A stretch of 64,000 nucleotides of DNA, taken from contig JAPXFQ010002841.1 of the NCBI GenBank assembly GCA_028564705.1, positions 582,001 to 646,000 on the forward strand, in the 5' to 3' direction. Positions 32,216 through 45,100 of the stretch are shown here, piece by piece. The DNA is from Apricaphanius iberus (taxonomy: Eukaryota; Chordata; Actinopteri; Cyprinodontiformes; Aphaniidae). Below the pieces are notes generated by a model. The model ran no database searches, had not been told where the DNA came from, and saw only the letters and a program-made list of their open reading frames with translations. The translations under genes and the position numbers were made by a program. The stretch's first letter is position 1. Every line of letters begins with the position of its first letter.

Positions 32216-34352
32216 CACACACAGTCTACAGCTTGCTGGAAATTCTGAAAGCCAGACACACAGAGGAACAAATGACAAGCCTTACGCCAGTTTAGATGAT
32301 CTAGTATTGATTAAAACCCACAGACAGAAATGACATTTGGGCATTCACAAATTCCTGCTAAGAGGCTTATACACTTTCAAATCACCAAGCACAATCGATG
32401 CTTCTTCTTCGCATCCATAGCTGGAGTTTTTAAAGTGACTCATTGCTCTTGCTCCGCTTGACTGCAGGTATAACTCAGATTGTTTTGTTTAGAGAACAAA
32501 GCACACAAAGTCTCTTATATCTGAATCTAAATGAATAAAATACATTGATGTGAAAGATGAAAAGAGACAATTCTTATTCTTTTTACCCACATCCATATCC
32601 TTGCTGCAGCATGACAGCACAGCCAGGAAAAGTTTGTCAGTTGCTATTATTAAATGGAAATGCTCACAACCTCCAAACTACTGTCCATCAAGTCTATGTG
32701 GGTAAGTGGATGACTGAGTAAAAGGATGAATTAATAAATAGTAAAAGACCATAACACTTTAGAAGATACTGCATTAGTCTATTCCTTGTTTTAAGTGCTT
32801 GTTTGACTCCTATCAATTGATGAATTTTAGCTTCCAACAGACAAAGGGTCATGTTTTTGTCCATTTGACTGTATGTGTCTTTAGTAAAATTGTATGAAAT
32901 ATCTTGAGCTGTGCTGATATTTATATAATTTATATATATTTATATAAGTCTTATCCACTTAAAAAGTTTAAGACATTTTTAGAAATAAAACTGGATGTAA
33001 TGGCTATTAACTAATTTTATATGGAGTAGTGGTTTTGAGATAAAAAATATTGATTTAGTCCCCAGGGTGCCAATCTGTCTTTGGCCAGTATGGGCGTTCA
33101 AAGAAAGTAAAAATAAAAAAATTAAAAAAAGTCAGCTGCTCCACAAAAAAGATTTCAGTTTTTTATGTCGGCATTCATGAGACTTTGAATCAGTAATCAT
33201 CAATGACTGTTTGTCAGAGTAAATTCCTGTAGGCATACATTATTGTGCTCATAGCGTTGACTTGTTTTGCTCCATTGCTGTGTCTCCTACAAGTTAGGAG
33301 ACAAAGCACTGACACAGCAGTGTCTCCTGAGTTGTCTCCAACTCAATCTTCTGATCTATTACATGACAAGAAGGAAAATTCAACGGACAGGCAGCATTTT
33401 GTGTTCCTAGAGGCTTTGCATATTGGGGTTTAACTTTGGGTTATGCTTAAAAACCTGATTTATGATGCATAATCTTATTGCTCTTTGTTGTGTTTAAAAG
33501 TTAAGTAACTTTTATTTATTTAAAATGTAGACATTGATCCAAAAAATTATGGAAACTTTCGAATTTTTAAAGAAAAGCCTCTTGATTTAATTTTTTTTAT
33601 TTTATTCTGAAAGCTCAACATAATTGTCTCTCACAAGTACTCTGTAACATTTTCTTGGCTGTACTGCCAAAGCATGCATATACTTTCACCTGATTCTTCA
33701 ACCTAGTCTCACTTCTCCCCAGACAAGTACATAACTGCTCAATTATATGGCTACTTCATCTAAAAATCAAGCTGTTAAAAAAATGGCAGGCCTGCTGCAC
33801 TTCAGCTGGATCAGCTTCCTCACATCCCTCTTTCATCTTGTACAAAGGCTCTGTGTGTGTGTGTGCACATGCGTCTAGGAAAACACAGTGTATGTGGTGC
33901 AGTTTTCATATGTGTTTGAACTCTGATAATAGAGGTCCATTAGAACATAGACAAGAGGCCATGGAGAGCTGCGATCCTTTATTACAGCCTAATGGATGTT
34001 AAACAGCAATGTCCCACGTGCACAACAAACTCACAGCAGCAGCAAATAGAAAAAGCCTGCAATAAGACAGACTACTCTCCAAGACATAATTAAAGATAAT
34101 CTGAACTGTCAGAGTTGTAAACCATTCATTTTGCTGTCCGCGAGACTGCGCGGCTATTGCGCTGGGACAACAAAGCCAAATTCGATGTGGAGAAGAATAT
34201 AGGTTACAGGGAGGATAGTTCATTGGGTTTTGTTTTAATCACATTGGCACAGAGATGTGTAGTTCCTAGTTTGAACAGTTCCATTTCCACACTACCTTTC
34301 CCCCAACACCCTCCCAACTCTTATCGGCTTCATCGGAACAAATTAACCTTAA

Positions 34353-35523
34353 AGGAGACATATCATGGAAAATCCACTTTTTTAGCCCTTAAATGCATGT
34401 AAATGTGTATTTTGGGTATTTAGGAGTGCAGACAACTTACATTTATTCTCTTCTGGTGCTGTGTTTATATCTTTACATTCTTTTTTGGTCATATTTTTCA
34501 GGCTGATTAGTTTCTCTATTCGCTATTACGTTTTCTTGTCTATTACGTCACAGCATTTGTTGTTGAACTGCCAAATAAGGTAATGGACTTCCGGGTAACC
34601 AATTTCGTGAAGCCGCCTTTTTTTCTCACCCACAGCGATTTTGTAGTCCAAGGTCAGTCATGTCGAAATTATAAGAAAGCAAGTCAAAATGTTCAGTTAT
34701 AGGGTGTATTAACCCACACAAATACCTACATCGACCCCCCCCCCATCAGAGCCTCTGAGAAGTGCCTGGTTAAATTTTATTTTTAGTGGAAATATACAGA
34801 CATCCGTGGGGAAAGTTCTCATCGTTTGTGCGAAGCACTTCGAGGATGAGGCAACCTCGGAATTCAGCAACCTCGGACTGTATCAGGAGGTATTTGCCAA
34901 AACGACTTCATCTGATTGAGGGGTCAGTTCCTTCTCTCCACGGAAACGACGGACAAAGCAAAGCGGTAAGCCTCAAATAACACTAAAATGACAGTAAACT
35001 TTATTTTAGACATGAATGTTGTGTGTTGATATGTCGTACGGGCGTTTGTTTTGATAGTTGTAGCATTGTACATTCTGCTTCTCTTAGCGATGTGTGCTAG
35101 CTTTTAGCTGAGGATATAACTGTACTGCATGCTTTGAATAAAATGATTGGTTTTTTTTTGCCGGTTTTTGTCATGGGGTTCACATGATGTACAGGAATTT
35201 AGTGGCGACATCTTCGTAATAAAAAGTTTATCTGCTGGTAGTAATCGGATCGCTGCTATCAGACTACAAAAATGTCCGAACGGGGTGGAGCGGAACGCTC
35301 TGTAACCTGGAGGGGGCGGGGCACGAAATGTTTCGCTTACATTTCAAGGGACCGCACGAAAATGAGTTGCTCTAAAGATGCTCCTTAGAACGGTATTAGG
35401 AGGGTCTGTGGAGCTACAATAACATGGAATTCAGACCAAACCACTGTGGTTCTACTTTACATAGACCACAAGTGAATGATTTACATGTGAAAAGGAAGGA
35501 TTTAAGAGCATGATATATCTCCT
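34353..35523 (+). mobile_element. TTAA-flanked Kolobok-like DNA transposon, non-autonomous
   Basis: The element is bounded by TTAA on both sides (34349-34352 and 35524-35527). Its terminal inverted repeats, AGGAGACATATCATG and the complement of CATGATATATCTCCT, differ at one of 15 bases. TTAA duplication occurs in the PiggyBac and Kolobok superfamilies. A THAP-domain exon relic inside favours Kolobok, whose members encode THAP proteins. At 1,171 bp it is too small for a full transposase gene. It sits in the channel intron. Confidence 0.75.
34787..34965 (+). pseudogene. THAP-domain exon relic inside the TTAA element
   Basis: Between an acceptor-like TTTTATTTTTAG (to 34786) and a donor-like GTAAGC (from 34966) the sequence reads LIVCAKHFEDEATSEF in one frame, and after a one-base shift RLHLIEGSVPSL. 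Together these resemble the second half of a THAP zinc-finger domain: the C-x-KHF core and the carboxy-terminal basic/AVP-like box. A TGA ends the first frame. The first half of the domain (CxxC and Trp) was not found. It is probably the fossil of a transposon-encoded DNA-binding protein. Confidence 0.6.
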
Positions 35524-35639
35524 TTAAGTACATTCATAGGATTACCATCTGTGGAACAAAAGGTAAGGCCCAATTGCGAAGTAGAAAGAAAATATTGGAG
35601 GACTTTAAACGTTTTTTTGTGAGTTCGCTTTTTTTTTAA

Positions 35640-35985
35640 ATGTGGTGTGAAATTGCATTCTGCCTGGTTGAACCGCTTTTTGCTGGAATTGCAACTGCAT
35701 CTTACCTGTCTATACCAGCTTTGTAATTCTGCAAACAGCTTTTCTGCCCATTGTTCTTCATAGTATAGCTGATTCTTGATCAGATTGAATGGAGAGCATC
35801 ACTGACCAATATTTTAGTTTTAACACAAATCGTTGGATTGGCATCTTTACTTGGACTGCACGATTTCAATACATGAGAAAGCTTTCCTGCTAAACCATCC
35901 AACTGTAACTCTGGCAGTATGTTTAGGGCCATTGCCCTATAGGAAAGGAAAATAACTGAGGCCTTCAGAGAACAGATCAATTCAC
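35640..35985 (-). pseudogene. Tc1-like transposase relic, C-terminal half
   Basis: Reverse-complemented, the segment follows the C-terminal part of a well-known teleost Tc1/mariner transposase. It includes the degraded motif around the second catalytic Asp (now AMALNILPELQL in place of the usual NDPKHTA context), the region of the final catalytic Glu, and the tail with a CAGCTGCA-like end. Many substitutions and stops are present. It lies directly to the right of the Kolobok-like element. Confidence 0.65.
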
Positions 35986-36712
35986 ACAGAGAATAAATCC
36001 TAGACAAGTAGACTATTCAATAGCTGGATAATTTATGAAGGCAGTCGACAACACAGCAGTTTTTTAGGGGTGTTAGGCTAAAGGGGGTGAATACATTAGC
36101 ATAATTGGATGAGAGCAGAACATAGCACTTCTATTTTTTTATATTACGTGAATCAAATTGTTTTGTGGAGGGTGGAAGAAGTTCAAACCCTCACTTGACT
36201 TGCATTTGGTCAGATGCCTTTATTCAGTCATGCCGCATTAAACAAGCAGATACGAAGGCTTCTCTTACACTGCACATAACTTTGGGAGTTCACTGTCAGT
36301 TCAGTTATCCCCTTCAATGGATCTGAAGTCAGCCAAAGAAATCAGTCATGAGCAACAGTTCGGGCTATGAGAATGAAGGACGACCTAGCCTAACAGCTCC
36401 TACACCGCTGCTTCCGTGCTGCACCCCTCTCTTAGATCTCTATCACAGACTACAAAGAGAAGCTTAACATGGTTAGAATCTGTGGGGGGGGGATTGGACA
36501 AAAAGAACAGAAATATACACTCTGTGTGTTTTCTCTTTTATTTTTCTTGACACTTAGGTGTTACATTTAAAGCACAATGACCAAAAAAAACAAAAAAAAA
36601 CTGCAGTATCTCCTTTATTTCCCCTCCCCCAGTCTCTATGAAAACACACTCTTACAACCGAACAGTCATAAATAATACAGATATTGACTCAGCACTCAAA
36701 CATGGACACGCG

Positions 36713-36728
36713 CACACACACACACACA
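36713..36728. repeat. (CA)8 microsatellite
   Basis: Eight CA units. Confidence 0.9.
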
Positions 36729-38639
36729 TATGTTGTAGGCTGGCGAACCTTCCCCTCCCCAACGCTCTAACGTACAGCATTGCTGTACTGTTGCCTAGAA
36801 ACCAGGTAGAGTTTCCAACGAGAGCATTGCTGCTAAGAGAATCCCACCGTCCCAACTTCTTCCTTTTACCCCCCTCCACACAAACACTCGGTTAATCACG
36901 TGCAGTTATGATGTGCCATCATTACATGTACAAACTATATACTTGGCATGTTTTTCAAATCTTTCATTTCCGCATGCACAACTCACCAAGACAAAACAGG
37001 GACACACAGCAAAAAAAGATAACAAGAAAGAAGAGGCTGCAGATCTTAGCATCTCTGAAGGGAATGCAGTGGAATATCCAGATATATCTATTATACACAA
37101 CTGCATTAAAAGCATCTCTTCTCAAACATGCACCAGCACACTGGGGTGCACACATCTGGCAAAAGAAACAATTGTATTTTATTTTCCTATAATTTTATTC
37201 CAAGCATCAATTATCTGAAATAGACAAACATGACCCAATAAAAACCAGCAGTATGCTATTGTCTTTATTTGCTTTTAAGTAAATCCAAACTCTTGTGTGA
37301 GCAGCAAAAACAGAAAAATTAGGAAAGGAAGTAGCTCTTCTCAGAAGTAAAGAAGGAACATAATTTAAAGAAAGTTCATTGTGCTTACTAAAACATTTCA
37401 GTGCTATGATTTTGATCAGCCATGCACGCATACACAAACAGACGAAAAGAAACAGCAACCGTGTCTGTCTACATTGCCATGACAACCCTGTGCTGGATGC
37501 TGATGGGTTTCCCAGGTCTTTTATTTATTCATCTATCTCTACATTACTCTTTCATTCGCACGCATGTGTATCTTTAAACATATGAGCACCCATGCGTGTA
37601 CACCCTCACTTCCTTGGGCACACAGACACACGTTTTACAAGCTCGTCCAAACGGCAGAGCTGATGTCACACGAGAAGTCTGGTTTCCTGCAAGTTTTTGG
37701 CAAAGATGATTAGCGCTTGTGTAGATGTGTTGAGCCCTGTCCTCGATATCGTGAGCTCTATCCTAAATATATCGAGAGCAGCTCTCACAGTAGAGGCCAT
37801 TATGGTCAAGTGCTATGTCTCTGCCTATCTTTTCATTTTATTTTTTACAGTCAATTCCCTCATCTTTCAATCAATAATGCAATCAGCAGCACGATAAGAG
37901 CTGCTGCAGTATTCTTGTTGAAACGCAGAACAGAGCATCAAGAAAACAAATGCAGTCACACACTGAAATGTTTCGGGGGTTTTTTTGGAAACTGCAGAAC
38001 AAGTTCTAAACTGCAAGCACAAATCCGTACAACCTAAAACCATAACTTAATAGTACTTTGAAGATGGTGAGAACAGAAAGAGATAAACAACCTCTTAAGG
38101 AATCACTTCCCAACCTGATGTCCACCTTTGAGTAACTGCTACTCTGACCTCTGCAAGTCTGCTATTGTGTAGTTGCCCTGTTTGTATCCAGTCCTCTCTG
38201 GTATACGATTATATCCTCAACCGTGGTGTAGCAAAGCTCCTCTAAATCACTTGTTTTTTCCACTTACAACCGTTGACAGACCATCTCCTAACCTCCTGTT
38301 TTATAGCTTGGATAAATGTACTTTTGCTGAACTCATTGCTCTTCTACCTCACCCTTTTGCCATCAGGACATCACGCACCAATGGCCAACATTTCTATGCA
38401 TGTAAATCAATAAACCTCCAGAGTTCAGTCCACTTGAAACACTAAGAAACTGAAAGGAATAATAAAAGGAGGAAAAATACTCTTGACTGTTTATTTCAGA
38501 AATGGTCTCATGTTGAAAATGATGATGTGTGGATTTGCAAATATAGTGTAATACCCCGAAAATAAAAACGAATCCCTGCCCCCAACGGAGCAACATAAAA
38601 ACATGAAATGTAGAACTAAATCAGTGCTCATGCATGTTT

Positions 38640-39280
38640 GAGCAACATAAAAAGACCAAAGAAGGAGAGGTGAAGGAAAAGGAGGGCAAAGAAAGAGCAA
38701 ACATTATTCAGCTGCAGCCAGAACAAGAGAGCGAGGAGGAGGAAAAGGAGGGGGGGGACTGCTTGAGAGTGGAGTTATGTCTTGATGTTGGAACACCACT
38801 GCATCCTCACTGCAGCAACCATCAACTGACAGAAAAAAAGACAAGAGGAAGCATAACAGATCCGGGTGAGCGCAGAAAAGTATGTGCTTATCCTTTACAC
38901 CTGTGATTGGCTTAAAGCCGTGTCCAAATGACAGACAACAGCAGCAGCAGCTTGTTAGAGCACACAAACTGTCCAGAAAAGCCTAGATGTAAATGACTGG
39001 GTTCAGCACTTTTCACTCCTTAGGCTGGCCATGTTCATCTTTCTGAGCTCAGCTCTAGCACCATTCCTCTGAATGCTCTGATTTTTCCCTTTATCCTGTT
39101 TATCCATTTCATTCTTCCCTTCTGCCCTTGTTCTTGCCTCTGTTTTTGACTTCCTGTCCTCTCTCTTTGAATTCCCTTGTCTGTTTTCTGTCTTAGACGT
39201 CCTCTTTTTCTTAACTTTTGGAGTCATCAATCTATCTTTGACTTTCTTGTTCCCTTTTCTTCTTTTTAAGCTCTTCATTC
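38640..39280. repeat. Purine-rich run followed by pyrimidine-rich run
   Basis: On the plus strand 38640-38760 is A/G-rich (GGAGGAGGAAAAGGAGG) and 39040-39280 is T/C-rich. This creates Lys/Arg/Glu-rich open frames on opposite strands (plus from 38634, minus 39003-39278) that look like low-complexity artefacts rather than genes. Confidence 0.55.
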
Positions 39281-40620
39281 AGCAGTGCACATATCCCCTG
39301 CTGGAACTATTCAAGCGCAAATTTTCCATGATCAAAGTTGTGATTCTTTTTTGATTCAAGACATTCATTTAACATATTTCTTAGGAGATTTCATTGAGGG
39401 GTTTGATGGTGGAATGAGGCATGAAAACACGCTGGCAGACCATCACCAAAAGCGCTTCCATAGCAACAGCTGCTGAAACATCCCTTCCCACAATATCAGA
39501 TGGCCAATCAGTGCGGCAATGCCGCTACAGGGAACCTGAGTGATGGCTTGCTGAGTTCAAAGACTAAATAGGTAGATGGAGCAGTAACTCTACCGTGACC
39601 CTCTTGTTTCGGTCTAGTTTTAATCAAGCTTTTGATTTACATTTTGTCTTAGTCTACCATCATTCCCCTCATTGAGGTAAGGTTCTCAGAGCTGTGATGA
39701 ACAACGTTGTGCACCTGGAATATGTCAAACTAGGAGGCTGTCTTACTCAGACTTCTAATATGCACTGGATGACCGTGAAAAGAAAACATACCCAACCTTC
39801 TCCTTAAAATTGTTAGAGTTTTCAGTAAATGTGGTCTGCTGGGATAGAAATAAGAATGCTTCTGTTTTACAGTTATTTTATAAGATACCGGAGTCAGACA
39901 GCCGGGGAACGCTTTGCAAAGCAGTGCCAGAAAATAGGGATCTAAACATAGAGATAAAGCATGTTGAAAACTCAAATGCACAGCATTGCACAAGTTTTCA
40001 CATCTCCTGAACTTTTTTTTAATCACCTAACAGTCTAAAAATGATGAATATGGCACAGTTGCACTTCCACCAAGACCTGGAGGTATCTTGTCAAGACAAC
40101 AAAACCCAGAAAATAAGAAACTCAACAAAACTAAAAAAGTAAGACGTGCTTACACAAGCTGGTAAGAATAAGAATGAAAGGACTGTCAAAATCTCTATGT
40201 TAAGATTGCCTTTCCATGTGCTCAATGTATATCCAAACAGGAACTGCAAAACAACTGCGTCATCTGCCACACCTGCCAAAAAATATATCAACCAGACAGA
40301 CTGATAATGGATCTAATCCAAACAGGTACCTCACCATGACTGCACACTCAGCATTATCTGAGGAATGTTATCGATGATAGAAAGAGTGAGGTGGGCTCTA
40401 GCAAAAGTAATTCTTCCCAGGTCACTAAGTCAAGTCCTTCACCTTGTTTTTGCACTTCCCAAAGCATTTAATTTACAAACCAGTTGACTTCTATGTCATT
40501 TCTATTACTGCTGTTCTCACATTTCACATAACTGAAGTCGCAAAAGAGAACATGCACAGATATCATTTAAATTCAAAACATTACAATGGAACATAAATAG
40601 AATTATACCTATTCAACTTC

Positions 40621-40740
40621 TCAAACAATAGTTCCCCTCGTCACCACTTGTTTCAGCATCTTGTTGGCATCCATCACAGCCTGCAAATCATCAGAGTCAC
40701 CTTCTGGCTCGAACATATAAGGCGAAACGTCTTGCAGCAG
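40621..40740 (-). pseudogene. Coding scrap with SPYMFEPEGDSDD motif, transposon-like
   Basis: The minus strand is open for LLQDVSPYMFEPEGDSDD and about 20 more residues (ending in TIV and a stop at 40621). A PYMFEPE-type motif occurs in teleost transposon-associated proteins and before the cysteine-rich ballast-like domain of P2X7 relatives. No such cysteine domain follows here. An acceptor-like CTTCCTGCTGCAAG lies at its start. Family assignment is from memory and weak. Confidence 0.35.
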
Positions 40741-41996
40741 GAAGACTTATCTTAGCTGTACTCCTCAAGCACCATATTAGTCTGACTGGATGAAAAAGCT
40801 TTGGAATCTGACAGAAATTGTTCATTCAGCATGGCGTTTACTAACAGAGCGAAACAATCCTGAAACTCTAATCTTTACGTCCGCACTCACTGGTAATAAT
40901 TAGTTTTGCTGTTCACTTGCAGGCGTTACCTCTGTTGGCATTTACTCTGATAAAACCCAAAAAATAAGCCTAGGAAGACAAAAATCCCAGAAAAGAACTG
41001 AGTCATGAGATAAAATGAATATGTATACTAACCCAAATTATGTGTTCAGGATTCCTTAGACTACTTGACCCTAGAAACAAGCAGGCACCTTCTTTATTCA
41101 GATTAGGCTTAAACCTTTAACAAAGCACCTCAATTAACAATCTGATGAACGCGACTTGGCTTAGCAGCAGAAGGCAATAAAAAATTGTCAACATTGACAC
41201 CATGTTTGTTGCCGTCTTCTTTCTTTTTACTGTTGTTGTAAAAATGTAATCTGTGGTTCCACCCATAATCCTTCTGGCAACATAAATTTAGAGAAATGTC
41301 TATCATCTGGCCAAACGCACTGGAACTTCACCACAGTCATTTTCACATCAGACCCTCAGCGCCTTGGGCAAAAGTAAGGGTCACTGGCTGGACACAGATT
41401 GTGTGTGTGAAAGCGCACAACTACCGTAGAGTTACTTGTAAGCACTTACACACACACATGAATACACATACACTGCATTTACACAAATGAGAGGAAGCAC
41501 TATTAGTTCCAGATCGTTTTGAGAAGCAGTCTGTAAACACTGAGCAGAGGGATAAACAAAGATCCGACTGCACTTGAAGTAATCCCACAATACACACACC
41601 TTAACACCCAGCGCACAGGGCAGGCTGGCTCGCTAAATGGCTTCCATGCCTACTTAGACATAAACATTAATAAACACCTGGAGGGGTACAAGACATATTT
41701 GTTTATGCATTTTGAATAGCTAATGCACTGAGAAACAAAAATGATGTTATATGTTGGTTTGAATATCAAGTTAACAAGTAAAGAAAAGGAAAACTTAGCT
41801 ACTACTATGATCCCTTACAATAGTTTTTACACTCTTAACTTTCAACAGTTTGTCACGTTACAACCACTAGCTGTAATGGGTTTGTTTATTTTCTGTGTTT
41901 ATTTGTTGCAATCTGTGTGTGGTTCAGTCTGACTATAAATCTCTATGAGGGTGTCAGAGATTTGTTAAAAAAAATGTTTGAAACAAAAAAAATTGA

Positions 41997-42026
41997 AAGC
42001 ACCAAGAAAAAAATTATGCAAAACAA

Positions 42027-42086
<60 letters not shown>

Positions 42087-42114
42087 TTTTTTGTCTTGCA
42101 TTAATTTTTTCTTA

Positions 42115-42166
<52 letters not shown>

Positions 42167-42198
42167 TTTTGTCTTGCATTAATTTTTTCTTGGTGCTT
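41997..42198. repeat. Inverted-repeat element expanded by TA arrays
   Basis: The left arm AAGCACCAAGAAAAAAATTA (from 41997) is the inverse of the right arm ending ATTTTTTCTTGGTGCTT (to 42198). A second, direct copy of the right arm, without its last bases, lies at 42082-42115. Two (TA)n runs separate the three arms (about 42031-42079 and 42116-42162). It is probably a small MITE whose AT-rich centre has expanded. Confidence 0.75.
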
Positions 42199-45100
42199 AA
42201 TAGAATATTATTTTGGTTTATACCATAAAATCCCCCAAATGCTTGTGGTTTGAATTTGATCAAATTTGAGAATGCTTAAGGGGGTTACTGCTTTTACAGA
42301 ATACTGGTTTATAATATTTTAGTCAGCTTAAAGTTAGGGACAATTTATATCTATACAGCCATGGACAGAACACTTAACCACACACTATGAGAGACTGCAC
42401 AGGAGTTGCCGAGTTTCTTACGTCACAAAGACAGGATCCCTCAGTCTCTGCAGAGAAATGTACCTAACGACCCTCAATCTGCTGTTGTGATGAGCACAGG
42501 CCAAATATAATGAGTCACCAAGCAAGCAGGCAAACACACACTGATGCAATGCTTAATATAAATACAGCAAGACAAAGCACTTTGCCTTTCAAGGAGGGAG
42601 CGATGCGCAAAAGTCTGCCTTCTGTACACACGCCCCCATCCTCTCACTTCCACCTCAGGAGGCATGTCTGGGTGGCAACGGAGGGACAACCCACTGACAT
42701 CAAGGCCAGCTATCATTATTCCTCACACTGAGGAGATAAAATTAGTCTAGGGTGTAAACAAACTGACAGAAAAAAGAATGAAATCTCTGAAAGGATTTCA
42801 GCGCATCATGAGTGACAGGAGGTGGGTATATCAAATTTCTCACCTGAGGGCAGAGCTGTTAAGGATCTCTTTTGTCACTGCTATTTCCAAAAAAAATAAA
42901 AAAAACAGCCCTCCCTTACATTAAATATTCCCACTCAAACAGATATGATTCTGACACCAATATTTCTAAATTTGTGCAATCTATTGAAATCTCAAGTGAT
43001 CCTCGAGATTGCCAGTGCTTGAATCATTTTTCACTGATGAATCCTGGATTTCTCCATAATAAACATAGGGCTGAATACAGACAGTCAGGTGCTCCATGCG
43101 TGGGAGCCCACTTATATGCAAACACATTAGGACAAATTCCATTGGCATGATTTAATGTAAGTATATTATTTTTAATGGAGATAGATGGCATGATGAATCT
43201 ACCCAACAATAATAAATGGGCCCTGCATATGTAATCTAATATGCATTAATATAGTCCCCGGCAAGGAAGCTATAACTCCTCCAATAAAGTGACAGGTGAA
43301 CTAGATTAAATCAATAACATTTATAAAATATATTAAGAGCAAATGTTAGTTATAGGTATGTTTTTTAATACCCCATGACCTTATGCTGAATAAATCTTAA
43401 AGCTAAAACCTTGCTTATATCCCCACTATTTCATTCGGATGTTTATTTGTAAAAACGTCTGATTTTTTTGAAAAAGAAAATCTTCCATACTAAAAAAAAA
43501 TACGACTTTGAATATCTAAACACACAAGTCTTCATATTAAACAATAGGTTTAATTGCATTCCAACCATTTTCCTTATCTGAAAAAACAGGAAGGTAATAG
43601 CAGTGCTGCTAAATAAACTTGATCTGGATTTTGCTTTTATTAAACAATTTGTCTCTTTTACTGAATGAGGATCAAGGTGTAAAGAGATACTGCAAGCCAA
43701 CTGTAAGGCATTAGCCATCTTTTTTTAGATTTGTGTAGGGTCTTACATGAGTTTATGAACAGTAACTAGTTGAAAGTAGGACAAACTCATAAAAAAATAA
43801 ATACACATACATTAAATTATAGATATCAGTTGAGTAACACTGTCCAACATTGCAATATGTAAGTAGTAAAAAAAGTAAATGTTTTGTTTTCAGTAGTTTC
43901 TAGTCTTACAAGTTTGTCCCGCCATAATCTGACATGCCCTGTCCCTTCAGAGAAGAGTCATTAAAACAGGGAATAGCAATTAACATATCATTGTAATATT
44001 TAACTATAACATTAAAATTGCATTTTTTGTTAATGTCATGTAGCCGCATGAAAAGTTTGCCAGCAGTTTTAAAAAATGAAGATAAATCCAGACAAGAACC
44101 TTAATGAAGATGGGCTAAAGCAGTAGAAAACCACACGGGGTGCCACCTCTGCCATTTAAGAACAGAGGTACAATTGTTAGGACACAGGTCACCCAAATTT
44201 GGCAATAACAGAACGGAAAAACTTTCCCTGATCTGATAAATCTCAATTTTAACTGCAACAATCCTAAAGTAGGGTCAGAACTTGACAAAGAACATGAAAG
44301 CATGAATATAAACACTCTTAGCACCCGTTGACCCAGTTTAACCCTTTGTGACCAAAAAGTGCCCATCTTCTGATGACTATTTCACACAGCTCTAAAATTC
44401 TCTCCAAAAATTGGATCTGCAGGACTGAAGAACAAAGCTGTAAGAGCTGTCTGATGCTACCATGTTATAATGTAGATAAAAAATGTCTCGGGAATGTTTA
44501 TGACACCTTGCTGAATCTGTGTCTGAAGAATGAAGGCAGCTCTGAAGGCAGGGACCAACCTGTAATTGCTGCCTGAAGAGAATCAGAGATTTTTCTGGAC
44601 ATCTTCACCAATTACTGTACAGCCCGGAGTTCATTCAGCTGATTATTGATGACGCAAATTTCTAAAAAGATTAATAACATAGGGTGTCTTGCTGAAATGC
44701 CATTGTGATAATTTGAAGCAACTGCTGGCGTGTCTTAATTGTCACAGTGAATTAATGACTCACAAGTTTGATATTTTAGAGCCCCTCCTATCTAATTTTG
44801 ATTTACTTCAGTTCTAACGGTACCCTGCTTTGCACAAAGGATACAGGTGGAGTAAGAGCTTCAAGCATTTCTTTTTACCACTTTCTATGTGCGTCTTTGT
44901 TGCAGAGTGACACTGTGTTTATATTTTAAGTAATATTTACAAAGTCTACTACGGACCACCAGGTTTGTATTGTTTATAATGGGCCATGAACACACACCCA
45001 CACACGTAGAGGCACAGAGACCTTAAACACAGCAAAGTTGTCCTTTGAGATCCACTCTCATAACCTGGTTCAATTCTTATACAAGCAGTTATAAAAGCAA

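Larger units (their letters stand above)
25401..34348. other. Unassigned intronic sequence
   Basis: It contains the pyrimidine tract, the 26.1 kb repeat and the 32 kb GC patch listed separately. A 159-codon open stretch on the minus strand (27117-27596) has no recognisable domain. The 28.4-29.7 kb part may hide an old LINE but no motif could be confirmed. Confidence 0.45.
35986..40620. other. Unassigned intronic sequence
   Basis: Low-complexity purine/pyrimidine runs and a CA repeat are listed separately. No exon is visible. Confidence 0.5.

Noticed and set aside
39003..39278. 91-codon Lys/Arg-rich minus-strand frame resembling a nuclear protein
   Set aside because: It is encoded by a purine-rich low-complexity run and has no domain.
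42840..42880. ATCCTTAAC on the minus strand as a U12 branch site for the channel intron
   Set aside because: The bases that would follow do not encode the expected WFE and IS1 residues, so it does not define exon 2.
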